A DNA stretch of 14,381 nucleotides from Actinomycetota bacterium (GTDB lineage Bacteria > Actinomycetota > Thermoleophilia > UBA2241): NCBI GenBank assembly GCA_003164655.1, contig PLTW01000062.1:14149-28529 (forward strand), in the 5' to 3' direction. Every line of letters begins with the position of its first letter. Position 1 is the stretch's first letter. The notes beneath the pieces are model-generated. The model had not been told where the DNA came from and ran no database searches. It was given only the letters and a program-made list of their open reading frames with translations. A program made the position numbers and the translations under genes. Of this stretch, positions 6,359 to 14,071 are shown in pieces.

Positions 6359-7608
6359 GCCTCTCGCGACTGCGTATCCTGCTGGCCGGAGACATCTTCG
6401 CCTTTCCGCACGGGACCGGTTCCACAGCGAGAGTCCTCGCCATCGCGAGGGGCCTGCAGGCCGCGGGGGCGGATGTGCTGGTGCTGCACACCGGGTATTC
6501 GGGCGACACGGCGGATGCGACTCTCAACTCGAGATCCAGCGGTCTCTTCGAGGGTGTGCCGTTCCTGTACGCGGCGGGGACGAGCAGGCGCCCCGACACG
6601 TTTCTGCAACGACGCCTGGCCCGCGTGAAGGGCTTGACCGGAGTGGCGATGCCGTTCGCGCCGTGGGCGGGCAAGCCCCCGGACGCCGTTCTTCTCTTTA
6701 CCGGGCACACGTTCGTGCTGCCGGTCCTGGCGCGTCTCGCCAGCGGGGCCCGCCGCGCCGTGATGCTGTTCGACGGCTGTGAACAGCCGTTCGTATACGA
6801 GCAGGACTCGTCGGCGCGGCGCCTCGAGGAGCGCCTGTATACGCCGGTCGCCTATCGCCTGTACGACGGCATCTTCGTCATCTCCGAGCATCTCGAACGC
6901 TATTTCGCGTCGCGTGTGCGCCGCGGCGCCCGAACCCTGCTCGTGCCCATCCTCGTCGACGTCGAGCGCTTCGCGGTCGGTGTGCCCAGGTCGCCCGACA
7001 GGCCCCGCTACATCGCCTACACCGGCGAGCTCTCGGCCAGCAAGGGAGTGCACGATCTGGTGAGCGCTTTTGCCGCCCTGGCCACAGACTTCCCGGACGT
7101 CACGCTCAGGCTATCGGGCAGCCCCAACCCGACCTCCTACCGGGACAGGCTGCTCGCCCTGATCCGTCAACTCGGCATTGGGCCCCGAGTAGAGTTCCTG
7201 GGCACCGTTCCTTACCAGGATTTCCCGCGGTTGCTGCGCGAGGCGGCGGCGCTTGTGGTCCCCCACCCGCGCGGCACGTTCTCAGAGGCGGCCTTCCCCA
7301 CCAAGCTCGGCGAGTATCTGGCGTCGGGAACGCCGGCCGTTGCCACCCGGGTGGGCGAGATCGAGCGCTACGTCCACGACCGCCGGGACATCTATCTCAC
7401 GCCTCCCGACGACCCCGACGCCCTGGCCGCATCCCTGTCGCACGTGTTGCGTCACCCCGAGGAGGCCGCGCAGGTGGGCCTGCGTGGCCGGGAGACCGCC
7501 AGGGCGTGTTTCGACTACCGCGTGCACGGAGCACGGCTGCTGGACTTCATCGGCGACCTGCGCCGGCACCACGACACGTGGCCTCGCCATGTCGGGGACG
7601 CACCGTGA
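6355..7608 (+). CDS. GT4-family glycosyltransferase (second)
   Basis: A 417-residue GT-B glycosyltransferase starting at ATG 6355, which overlaps the preceding stop (ATGA). No Shine-Dalgarno is visible there, so translation probably depends on coupling. The N-terminal domain opens LRILLAGDIFAFPHGTGSTAR, with the glycine-rich acceptor loop near 20-24. The donor domain begins about residue 216 with YIAYTGELSASKGVHDLV, where K230 is the conserved phosphate-binding Lys. LREAAALVVPHP at 294-305 precedes FPTKLGEYLASGTPAVA at 314-330, a signature of GT4 enzymes from polysaccharide clusters, followed by VGEIERYV. The length is normal. It probably adds another sugar of the repeat unit; the donor is unknown. 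The amidotransferase gene begins four bases after its stop. Confidence 0.88.
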   Translation: MSLSRLRILLAGDIFAFPHGTGSTARVLAIARGLQAAGADVLVLHTGYSGDTADATLNSRSSGLFEGVPFLYAAGTSRRPDTFLQRRLARVKGLTGVAMPFAPWAGKPPDAVLLFTGHTFVLPVLARLASGARRAVMLFDGCEQPFVYEQDSSARRLEERLYTPVAYRLYDGIFVISEHLERYFASRVRRGARTLLVPILVDVERFAVGVPRSPDRPRYIAYTGELSASKGVHDLVSAFAALATDFPDVTLRLSGSPNPTSYRDRLLALIRQLGIGPRVEFLGTVPYQDFPRLLREAAALVVPHPRGTFSEAAFPTKLGEYLASGTPAVATRVGEIERYVHDRRDIYLTPPDDPDALAASLSHVLRHPEEAAQVGLRGRETARACFDYRVHGARLLDFIGDLRRHHDTWPRHVGDAP

Positions 7609-7612
7609 GCCC

Positions 7613-9484
7613 ATGTGCGGCATAGCCGGGATCTGCGATCTGCAAGGCGAGGCCGCGATCGATGGCGCCCAGCTTCTGGCCATGGCGGAGTCGCTGAGAC
7701 ATCGCGGGCCCGATGCGGAGGGAACGTATGCGCGAGGACCCATCGGCCTCGCGCATCGCCGGCTGAGCATCATCGATCTGGCCACCGGCGACCAGCCCCT
7801 GGCAAACGAAGACGCCTCCGTGTGGACGGTCTTCAACGGCGAGATCTACAATCACGCCGAGCTCCGCGCAGAGCTGATCCGCAAAGGGCACGAGTTTCGC
7901 ACCAAGAGCGACACCGAGGTCATCGTCCACCAGTACGAAGAGGACGGCGCCGCCTGCGTGGAGCGTTTTCGCGGCATGTTCGCGTTCGCCGTCTGGGACG
8001 AACGCAAAAAGGAGCTGCTGCTGGCGCGCGATCGCTTTGGCAAGAAGCCGCTGTTCGTAGCACGCTGCGGCGAGCGCCTTGCCTTCGCCTCGGAGATCAA
8101 GGCGCTGCTGACGCTGCCGGGGATCGACCGCTCGTGGGACGCGACGGCCTTGCGGGCCTTTCTCGTGCTCGGTTACATCCCCGGCCCGCGCACGGCGTAT
8201 CGCGGGGTGCGCAAGCTGGCAGCGGGAAGCGTCGAGACCTGGCGCGTGGGTGTCGGCGAGGGCCGGCCCGAGAGCGACGCTCGCATCTACTGGCGGCCGT
8301 CGACCGCGCTGTCGAGCCCCGTGCCGGCGCTCGAGGAGGCCAAGGCCAGATTGCTCGAGCTCCTTGTCGAGAGCGTGAAGCTGCGCCTGCGCAGCGACGT
8401 TCCGCTGGGGGCCTTTCTCAGCGGCGGGCTCGACTCGACGTCTGTCGTGGCGCTCATGCGGCACTGCGGCGTGCAGGACATCAAGACGTTTTCCGTAGGC
8501 TTCGAATCCGACGAGAACAGCGAGCTTCCCGGCGCCGCGGCAACGGCCGCCGCCCTGGAGACCGACCATCATAGCCACATCGTCACGGCCGCCGACGCCC
8601 AGCGCCTGGCCGAGCTGCTGCGCGGCTTCGATGAGCCGTTCGCCGACGACTCCGCCATCCCCACCTACTTCGTGAGCGCTCTCGCCCGCGAGCACGTTAC
8701 CGTCGCCCTGTCGGGCGACGGCGGTGACGAGCTGTTCGCCGGCTACAGTCAGTATCGCCAGATCCAGCGCCTGGCGACCGTCGACCGGCTGCCGCTGTGG
8801 CTGCGCCGCGGGCTCGGCCGTGCCGGTGCGGCGATCGTGCCGCGCAGCGCCCGTGGCGGGCGCTTCGTGCGCGAGATCGGGGTGCCGGCGGAGCGCCGCA
8901 CTCTGGACCTGGTCATGTCCGGCGAGTACGACCTGCGACCCGCGCTGTGCGCGGACTTTCGCGACTTCCTGGACGAGTGCGGCGCCGACGATGCCTGGCT
9001 CGAGCCGTTCGTGGGCGAGGCTTCCGTCGCCGGGATGCAGCTCGTCGATCAACGCACGTATCTGGTCGACGACATCCTTACCAAGGTCGACCGCTGCAGC
9101 ATGGCCGTCTCGCTGGAGGCCCGCGTGCCGCTGCTCGATCACGAGTTCGCGGACTACGTGAACGGTCTGCCCACCTCCTACAAGCTGAGCGGCGGAGTCT
9201 CGAAGCTGATCTTCAGGCAGGCGATGAAGCCCTTCGTGCCCCAGGCCGTCCTGGGTCGGCCCAAGCAGGGCTTCGGCATGCCGCTCCGCGCATGGTTGCG
9301 CGGCCCGCTGCGCGCTTTTGCCGAAGAGTCGCTCTTCGACAGCGGCGCTGCGCTGTTCGACGCGCCCACCGTGGCCGGCATCCTTGACGGCAAAGACACC
9401 GGCATGCCGAACTGGGAGAGACGCGCGTGGGCGCTGCTGAGTCTCGGCGCCTGGGCCGGCGAGCAGCCGACGCGACCGTGGTAG
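7613..9484 (+). CDS. asnB: AsnB-type glutamine-dependent amidotransferase (asparagine synthase family)
   Basis: A 623-residue two-domain enzyme. ATG 7613 is chosen because it places Cys at residue 2, the N-terminal nucleophile exposed when Met is removed. An ATG eight codons upstream (7589) would bury it. Class II glutaminase domain: MCGIAG, RHRGPDAEG at 29-37, HRRLSIIDL, FNGEIYNHAELR at 74-85 and SDTEVI at 99-104. Synthetase domain: PP-loop SGGLDST at 270-276 and SGDGGDELFAGY at 367-378, for ATP activation of a carboxylate. The length and motif wording resemble the asparagine-synthase-like enzymes common in exopolysaccharide and exosortase loci (about 620-640 residues). There the true substrate may be a sugar uronate or another carboxylate rather than aspartate. 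Being last in a sugar-assembly operon favours glycan modification, but free asparagine synthesis cannot be excluded. The symbol marks the family, not a proven activity. Confidence 0.88.
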   Translation: MCGIAGICDLQGEAAIDGAQLLAMAESLRHRGPDAEGTYARGPIGLAHRRLSIIDLATGDQPLANEDASVWTVFNGEIYNHAELRAELIRKGHEFRTKSDTEVIVHQYEEDGAACVERFRGMFAFAVWDERKKELLLARDRFGKKPLFVARCGERLAFASEIKALLTLPGIDRSWDATALRAFLVLGYIPGPRTAYRGVRKLAAGSVETWRVGVGEGRPESDARIYWRPSTALSSPVPALEEAKARLLELLVESVKLRLRSDVPLGAFLSGGLDSTSVVALMRHCGVQDIKTFSVGFESDENSELPGAAATAAALETDHHSHIVTAADAQRLAELLRGFDEPFADDSAIPTYFVSALAREHVTVALSGDGGDELFAGYSQYRQIQRLATVDRLPLWLRRGLGRAGAAIVPRSARGGRFVREIGVPAERRTLDLVMSGEYDLRPALCADFRDFLDECGADDAWLEPFVGEASVAGMQLVDQRTYLVDDILTKVDRCSMAVSLEARVPLLDHEFADYVNGLPTSYKLSGGVSKLIFRQAMKPFVPQAVLGRPKQGFGMPLRAWLRGPLRAFAEESLFDSGAALFDAPTVAGILDGKDTGMPNWERRAWALLSLGAWAGEQPTRPW

Positions 9485-9487
9485 GCA

Positions 9488-9501
9488 GCGAGAGCGCTCG
9501 C
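9488..9501. terminator. Weak hairpin in the convergent gap after the amidotransferase gene
   Basis: GCGAG (9488-9492) pairs with CTCGC (9497-9501) around a 4-base loop in the 42-base gap between two converging genes. The stem is short and no T tract follows on either strand. It is offered only because the operon should end here. Confidence 0.2.
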
Positions 9502-9526
9502 CTTGCCATGGGCTCGATCCGGGCGG

Positions 9527-10603
9527 TCAGTCGAGGACCACGCCGATGGTCTTCAGCACGAGCGCGCTGGGACGCACCCACGACTGGTAGTAGTCCCAGT
9601 TGGCACGGTTCATGGCGCTTCTCAGCTCGGGGTCGGCAAGCAGCCGTTCGGTCACCTTCACGAAACCCTCCGGTGAAGTGAATTCGAGGTAGTTGACCCC
9701 GGGCGAGAACGAGCCCGGAAGGGTTCGCAAGAGGGGCTCGCTCACGATCGCCTTCGATGCTGGCACATATTCGGCCATCTTCCACCCGATGGAGCCGTGC
9801 AGCCCGGTCGTGGCCACACACACGCCGGCGCGCCGCACGCGTTCGAGAAACCGATGCTTGTCGCTCTGGTTCTCCGACGGCAACAGGCAGTCGGGCGCCT
9901 GTCTCTTTGAGTACTCGTCCACGAACAGCCCCCCGATGAACCGAGGCCCGAACGCGGTCCGACCCGCGCGTACACAGGCGGCTCGCATCTCGTTCAACGC
10001 CTCGCGCTGTCGCCTACCTTCGCCATCGGGCACGCCGCGCGGGTCCCATAGTCTGGCCATGAAGAGCACAGCGGGATGCCCGTCGGACTCGGGAGGCTGT
10101 TCAAAGCATTCCACCCACACACGGCGACCGCCCTGCAGCTTCAGGAGGGTTGCCGCCAGCCGGTTGCGCTCGATCGCCCCCTTGACCAGACGCCGCAGAA
10201 CAAGGGGGCGCAGGCCGCGATCGACCGTGTTGTGCCGGCTCGAGACCTTGTAGCTGAGTCCGAGCGGCCTGATCTTGCCCGAGTTTCTCAACCGTTCGTA
10301 GTGAGGAGGGTCGCAGCTCCTCTTGAAGTAGGTTCTCACCTTGTCGAGCTCGCGGTCGAAGCACTCGGGGTCAAAGACGTCGCTTTGGAAGAGGTTGTTG
10401 CCGTCGCGCAGGTCGTAGACGACCCGGCGCCCCTCAATGATTGCTTCGACGAGCGGTTTCTGTAGCCCGGGGGCAGGTCTGCGAGCCTCGAAGGCCAGCT
10501 CCACCACGCCTGCGCGCGAGAGCTCGCAGAAGCCCGTCGTGATCTGACGGGCAAAGTCACTGTGGATCTGTCCGCCGAGCACACAGTGAATGCGTCGTGC
10601 CAT
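9527..10603 (-). CDS. GT-B-like glycosyltransferase-family protein, uncharacterised
   Basis: Minus strand, 358 residues from ATG 10603. The mRNA sequence has a run of six G seven bases before that ATG; another ATG at 10636 would add 11 residues without a comparable site. No signal peptide or membrane helix is visible. The N-terminal half has VVYDLRDG at 61-68, YFKRS at 92-96 and IRPLGLSY at 111-118. The C-terminal half carries TGLHGSIGWKMAEYVPASKAIVSEP at 266-290, LEFTSPEGFVKVTERLLADPELRSAM at about 306-331 and a final YYQSWVRP. That half resembles the donor-domain end of CgeB/GT1-like GT-B glycosyltransferases: a helix meeting the donor, then a decision on residues and a closing helix. The first half matches nothing I can name. 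It converges on the amidotransferase gene and diverges from the GT-C gene. A glycosyltransferase role is inferred from C-terminal style and locus. Confidence 0.6.
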   Translation of the reverse strand: MARRIHCVLGGQIHSDFARQITTGFCELSRAGVVELAFEARRPAPGLQKPLVEAIIEGRRVVYDLRDGNNLFQSDVFDPECFDRELDKVRTYFKRSCDPPHYERLRNSGKIRPLGLSYKVSSRHNTVDRGLRPLVLRRLVKGAIERNRLAATLLKLQGGRRVWVECFEQPPESDGHPAVLFMARLWDPRGVPDGEGRRQREALNEMRAACVRAGRTAFGPRFIGGLFVDEYSKRQAPDCLLPSENQSDKHRFLERVRRAGVCVATTGLHGSIGWKMAEYVPASKAIVSEPLLRTLPGSFSPGVNYLEFTSPEGFVKVTERLLADPELRSAMNRANWDYYQSWVRPSALVLKTIGVVLD

Positions 10604-10648
10604 GACCAGGCCCCCCTTGATCGGCCCGCCCAGCAAGGCTCCTTGAGG

Positions 10649-10654
10649 ATCGTA
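10649..10654 (-). promoter_or_regulatory. Possible -10 box for the minus-strand GT-B-like gene
   Basis: Read on the minus strand, TACGAT matches the -10 consensus at four of six positions, 46 bases before ATG 10603. No clear -35 is seen. A start of transcription near 10642 would be compatible with the ATG at 10603 and leave almost no leader for the alternative ATG at 10636. Confidence 0.2.
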
Positions 10655-10846
10655 TCAGCACAGTGCTTCTCGTGCTCCACCCGCCCGACGACCGCGTGCG
10701 TGCCCTCCGCCCACCGGGCGAAGAGGAGAGTCGTGCGCCCGCAGACGATGGCCGCGATCGCAGCTTTCGCGGTCCGCGACTCACTGCGAGACGTGAGCCC
10801 GTGATTGGGACATGACACCGGACCACCGCACTCGTCATCTTCGTGC

Positions 10847-10852
10847 TAGGCT
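10847..10852 (+). promoter_or_regulatory. TAGGCT box, possible -10 of the GT-C gene
   Basis: TAGGCT within GCTAGGCT lies 34 bases before GTG 10881. The surroundings (GCTAG, then GACGARAGGA starting 21 bases after the G, then GTG) match the layout upstream of the GT2 gene at 14197. A TAGNNT -10 is common in high-GC actinobacteria. No good -35 is visible. Confidence 0.3.
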
Positions 10853-10867
10853 GGCGGTCGTGCGGAC

Positions 10868-10875
10868 GAGAGGAG
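10868..10875 (+). promoter_or_regulatory. Ribosome binding site fixing the GTG start of the GT-C gene
   Basis: GAGAGGAG ends 5 bases before GTG 10881. The in-frame ATG at 10812 lacks such a site, and its 23 extra residues (RTRHLRARLAVVRTRG-like) are basic and unrelated to GT-C N-termini. Confidence 0.6.
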
Positions 10876-10880
10876 CCAGC

Positions 10881-12203
10881 GTGGACGCTCGGACAGACAA
10901 CGGATTCCTGCCCGTTCGGCGGTGGCTGCCCTGGCTCGCGCTCGTGCTGGCGCTCAGCGCCGCGCTGAGACTGGCACTGTTGCTGGGGAGAAGCCCCTGG
11001 CTGCAGTTCGACACAGGGGACTATCTGCAACTGGCCCACGCCCTGCGCCATCTCGATTTTTCGTCTGACACGGGCATGCGAACACCGGGCTATCCGCTGT
11101 TCCTGCTGGCGCTCGGCTACAGCGCCCGGCTCGTGCGCCTGGTGCAGATGACGCTGGGGCTCGTCACTACGGCAGCCCTGTTCTCGATCGTCCTGGCGCT
11201 CACGCGCCGCCCGGCCGTCGCCGCGCTGGGCGCCGCGTTCTACGGCCTCAACCTGCCGCAGGTCATCATGGAGAACACCCTCCTCACAGAGGCGTTCACC
11301 ACGTTTCTGGTGGTCGTCGGCACGACCATGATCGTATGGCTGTGGACTGACCGGTCCCGCCACGCTGGACTCAAGATGGTCGTTCTGGCTCTGTGTTTCG
11401 GCTTCTTGCCGCTCGTGCGGCCGGTCTACGCGTTCATGCCGATCGTGGCGCTGGCCGTCGTGTTCCACTTCGCCCGGCGGCCCCGCCGGCGGGCCGTGGC
11501 GGTCGCTCTCCTGGCGCTGCTGCCCATGCTGGTCTGGTCCTCGTTTAACTACGCTCGTTTCGACTCGTTCGGCCTGGCCACCGGTCTCGGCCTCAATCTC
11601 ACCAACAAGACCGGCAGCTACATTCAGGACGCCCCCGACAAATACGCGGTGATCCGCGATCTGTACGCGCGCGCCCGTCAGGTGAACGAGGGTCGCACCG
11701 TCAATGCCGTCTGGCTCTACTACCGGCAGATGATGCAGGCCACCGGCAAATCCTTTCCCGAGTTGTCGAACGCGTTCCTGAAGATGGACGTGGAGCTGAT
11801 CGCCACGCACCCGGGCGCCTACGCGACCAACACCGGCGCCGCCTTTCTGGACTTCTTCAAATGGCCCGAACTCGACATTAGGCTCCCCGGTCTCGACGGA
11901 CTGACGAACGCCGTATGGCAGATGGAGCGCTGGATCGACAGAGCGCTCGGCGGCGCGTTTCTGCTCCTCGTCGCCTATTGGATAGGGGTCGCCGTCGTGA
12001 GACGGACGTGGCGGCCGGCTTGCCCGCTGCTTCTGCTGATGGCAGCCGTGGTGCTCGCCACCGACGTGCTGTGCGCACTGATCGAGTTCGGCGACAGCGC
12101 CCGCTTCGGCATGCCGGTGCAGCCTCTCGTGGTCACGGTGGTCATCGTGACGCTCACCGGTTTCGTGTCGCACAGAGCCGACCGCAAGGTGAGCGCGCCC
12201 TGA
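10881..12203 (+). CDS. GT-C family membrane glycosyltransferase (ArnT/PMT-like, GT39/GT83 type)
   Basis: A 440-residue integral membrane protein with about 9-11 hydrophobic segments. Start GTG 10881 is supported by GAGAGGAG. After a first helix at about 15-35, the first outer loop holds FDTGDY at 43-48, the acidic pair expected for the GT-C catalytic Asp, and MRTPGYPLFLLAL at 66-78. The RTPGYP signature is shared by ArnT- and mannosyltransferase-like GT-C enzymes. ENTLLTEAF at 131-139 takes the place of the conserved SE/TE motif, LVRPVYAF at 178-185 is also typical, and RFGMPVQPL at 408-416 is the usual end of the last helical pair. Such enzymes transfer a sugar from a polyprenyl-phosphate carrier to lipid or glycan on the outer face of the membrane. 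The large periplasmic domain typical of full ArnT is largely absent. Donor and acceptor are unknown. It is probably monocistronic, or co-transcribed with the methyltransferase 111 bases downstream. Confidence 0.78.
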   Translation: MDARTDNGFLPVRRWLPWLALVLALSAALRLALLLGRSPWLQFDTGDYLQLAHALRHLDFSSDTGMRTPGYPLFLLALGYSARLVRLVQMTLGLVTTAALFSIVLALTRRPAVAALGAAFYGLNLPQVIMENTLLTEAFTTFLVVVGTTMIVWLWTDRSRHAGLKMVVLALCFGFLPLVRPVYAFMPIVALAVVFHFARRPRRRAVAVALLALLPMLVWSSFNYARFDSFGLATGLGLNLTNKTGSYIQDAPDKYAVIRDLYARARQVNEGRTVNAVWLYYRQMMQATGKSFPELSNAFLKMDVELIATHPGAYATNTGAAFLDFFKWPELDIRLPGLDGLTNAVWQMERWIDRALGGAFLLLVAYWIGVAVVRRTWRPACPLLLLMAAVVLATDVLCALIEFGDSARFGMPVQPLVVTVVIVTLTGFVSHRADRKVSAP

Positions 12204-12314
12204 GGGCACGGGGCAGATCGGCACGAAGGCCAGGACCCCCGCCGACGAGTCGACGGGTCTCGGTGATGACGCAAGGGCGACCGTCGTCTGGACGGGGCGC
12301 CCGGGGCGCGTACA

Positions 12315-13157
12315 ATGGATTGGCTATACCATGTCGCGATCCCGGGGGAGTCGGTCGCGAGCAGGGCACTCACATTCCTGAACGTCATCGAGGCCATGGA
12401 CGGCCCCATCGAGCCGGGCGCGCCTGTGCTTGACTTCGGCTGCGGCGCCGGCGACATGGTGCGCGACTTGTGCACCATGGGTTTCGATGCATTCGGCTGC
12501 GATCTGGCGTTCAAGAAAGGCCCGGCCCTGGATGGGCTGAAGCGCGCGGGTCGCGTGAAGCTGATCGATCCACACCCTTACACGCTCCCGTTCGACGACG
12601 GCGTGTTCGCCATCGTCGTGAGTGACCAGGTCTTCGAGCATGTGCTCGACCTCGACAGTGCGCTGCGCGAGATGGAGCGAGTGTTGCAGCCGGGCGGGGT
12701 CACGCTGCATATCTTCCCGTCTCGCTACACGCCGATCGAACCGCACACCCTGATACCGGGGGCGACACTCTGTCGCCGTCACTCCTGGCTTCGCCTGTGG
12801 GCGCAGCTCGATATCCGTGACGGGCTCCGCGACGGCGAGGCCGCAGCCGTGGCGGCGCGCCGCAATCGCGACTACCTGCTCGCGTGCACGAACTACCTCA
12901 CCAAGCGCCAGATCCGCTGCGCCTTCGCGTGCCACTTTCCCGGTGTGCAGTTCTGCGAACGCGAGTTCCTTGACTACGGCGAAGGCGCGTGGCTCCTGCG
13001 CCGGGCGCTGGCAGCAGTTCCCGGTTTCCCGGAGCTCTACAGCACCATGCGCGGCCGGGTCCTGTTCTCCCGCAAGGCGCCACTCAGCTCTGAGCTCCCC
13101 TCTTTGACGCAGCGCAGAGCCGGCTTGCTCAGCGGCCTCTCACGACCGCGTCCCTGA
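12315..13157 (+). CDS. Class I SAM-dependent methyltransferase (Methyltransf_11 type)
   Basis: A 280-residue cytosolic protein with a Rossmann-like methyltransferase core. Motif I is VLDFGCGAGDM at 38-48, followed by an acidic end of beta-2 (GCDLAF), LPFDDGVFAIVVSDQVFEHV at 91-110 (motifs II/post-I) and VLQPGGVTLHIFPS at 123-136. The rest of the C-terminal half (LCRRHSWLRLWAQL onward) is less typical and probably binds the acceptor. ATG 12315 is the only standard start in the open frame, which a TGA at 12267 closes upstream. The upstream sequence has only a weak GGGGCG. A methionine at residue 28 (codon 12396) is an alternative start still upstream of motif I. The likely role is O-methylation of a sugar, perhaps as chain terminator, or of a lipid intermediate; the substrate is not readable. 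The 3' end overlaps the convergent GT2 gene by 29 bases. Confidence 0.82.
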   Translation: MDWLYHVAIPGESVASRALTFLNVIEAMDGPIEPGAPVLDFGCGAGDMVRDLCTMGFDAFGCDLAFKKGPALDGLKRAGRVKLIDPHPYTLPFDDGVFAIVVSDQVFEHVLDLDSALREMERVLQPGGVTLHIFPSRYTPIEPHTLIPGATLCRRHSWLRLWAQLDIRDGLRDGEAAAVAARRNRDYLLACTNYLTKRQIRCAFACHFPGVQFCEREFLDYGEGAWLLRRALAAVPGFPELYSTMRGRVLFSRKAPLSSELPSLTQRRAGLLSGLSRPRP

Positions 13158-14043
13158 CGGCGTAGGCCGCCTTTACCCATCGCGGGCCCAGGGCGCACGA
13201 GGCAAAGAGAAAGACTCCTCGTTTTCGGGGGCCTTCGTACCTACGCCAGAAGCGCCACGATTCCCCGCGGCGGCCCGCGACCACGCATGCCAGGCAGATG
13301 AAATACACGACCGTCGCGTACCGCTCGCGGTCCAGCCTCTCGAGCAGAGTGAGGTACTCGTCATCTTCGGCCAGGGCCGCGTACATGGCCAACCGGCGAT
13401 CGCGATCCTCGTTTCGCACGCTGACCCGGTCCTGGCCCTCCGAGTGGTAGATCCTGAGGGCCCTGTGAACGTAATACCGGCGCGCCTTCACGCTCACCTT
13501 GAGCCAAAGCACGCCTTCGAGCCCGGGAATGCGCTCATCGAAGCGACGGGAGCCCAGGAGGCTGTGCCTGGTGATACCCCAGTGCTCTCCGGTCAGCCGC
13601 GCGAGCGTCGCCAGATCGACGTAGCCGTCGTGTTCGAGCCCGGACCCGCAGAGAAGGCCGGTCGTGGCGTCGCGGCAGTTGCAGGACACGGCGTCGACAT
13701 CAGGGTGAGCGTCAGCGATGGCGAGCATCGTGCTAAGAGCGTCGGGGACGATCTCATCGTCGCTGTCGAGCACTGTGAACCACTCGCCACGCATGTGGTC
13801 GAAACCGGTGTTCTTGGACGCGGTGACACCGCGGTTCTTCTCGTGGCGCACAACGATCACCCGCGGGTCCCGATAACCCGCCAGGACCGAGAGGGTCTGG
13901 TCGCGTGAGCCGTCGTCCACGACGATGAGCTCCCAGGCCGGATAGTCCTGGGCAAGAACGCTGTCGATCGCCCGCGGCAGCAGCGCGGCACGGTCGTAGG
14001 TCGCCATCACGATGGAGATCAGCTGCCGAGCCACTCGCGTCAC
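13129..14043 (-). CDS. GT2-family glycosyltransferase (GT-A fold)
   Basis: Minus strand, 304 residues, inverting GT2 fold. LISIVMATYDRAALLPRAI at 8-26 is the canonical first strand and helix, WELIVVDDGSRDQT at 37-50 binds the nucleotide, KNRGVTASKNTGFDHMRGEW at 69-88 follows, and FTVLDSDDE at 89-97 contains the metal-binding DXD (D93, D95). HSEGQDRVSVR at 200-210 is a usual late motif, and the last 60 residues are basic and weakly hydrophobic without a clear transmembrane helix. The GTG at 14043 is taken as start, although GAAGGGG is only one base upstream. A GTG three codons later (14034) has 10 bases of spacing and is a real alternative. The role would be adding one sugar to a glycan precursor; specificity is unknown. 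Its 3' end overlaps the methyltransferase gene by 29 bases, tail to tail. Confidence 0.87.
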   Translation of the reverse strand: MTRVARQLISIVMATYDRAALLPRAIDSVLAQDYPAWELIVVDDGSRDQTLSVLAGYRDPRVIVVRHEKNRGVTASKNTGFDHMRGEWFTVLDSDDEIVPDALSTMLAIADAHPDVDAVSCNCRDATTGLLCGSGLEHDGYVDLATLARLTGEHWGITRHSLLGSRRFDERIPGLEGVLWLKVSVKARRYYVHRALRIYHSEGQDRVSVRNEDRDRRLAMYAALAEDDEYLTLLERLDRERYATVVYFICLACVVAGRRGESWRFWRRYEGPRKRGVFLFASCALGPRWVKAAYAVRDAVVRGR

Positions 14044-14071
14044 GCCCCTTCATCTCGACACTCGCGCGATA

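Larger units (their letters stand above)
10604..10880. other. 277-base divergent intergenic region
   Basis: It separates the divergently read GT-B-like and GT-C genes. It holds the ribosome binding sites of both and the two weak promoter candidates listed separately. I see no supported gene, RNA or extended repeat in the rest. Confidence 0.5.

Noticed and set aside
7253..7612. Long in-frame extension upstream of the amidotransferase
   Set aside because: The extension lies inside the GT4 gene in another frame, and any N-terminal addition would block the N-terminal Cys nucleophile. This also excludes the ATG at 7589.
7547..9142. 531-codon minus-strand frame opposite the amidotransferase gene
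   Set aside because: Shadow frame with skewed composition. The plus strand encodes a complete AsnB-type enzyme with all key motifs.
10812..10880. ATG 10812 as start of the GT-C gene
   Set aside because: It has no ribosome binding site and adds an Arg-rich extension, and the promoter-like box lies downstream of it. GTG 10881 has a strong site.
10557..12224. 555-codon minus-strand frame opposite the GT-C gene
   Set aside because: Composition is typical of an antisense shadow (runs of Gln, His, Asp and Arg), and it overlaps the start of the true minus-strand gene in another frame.
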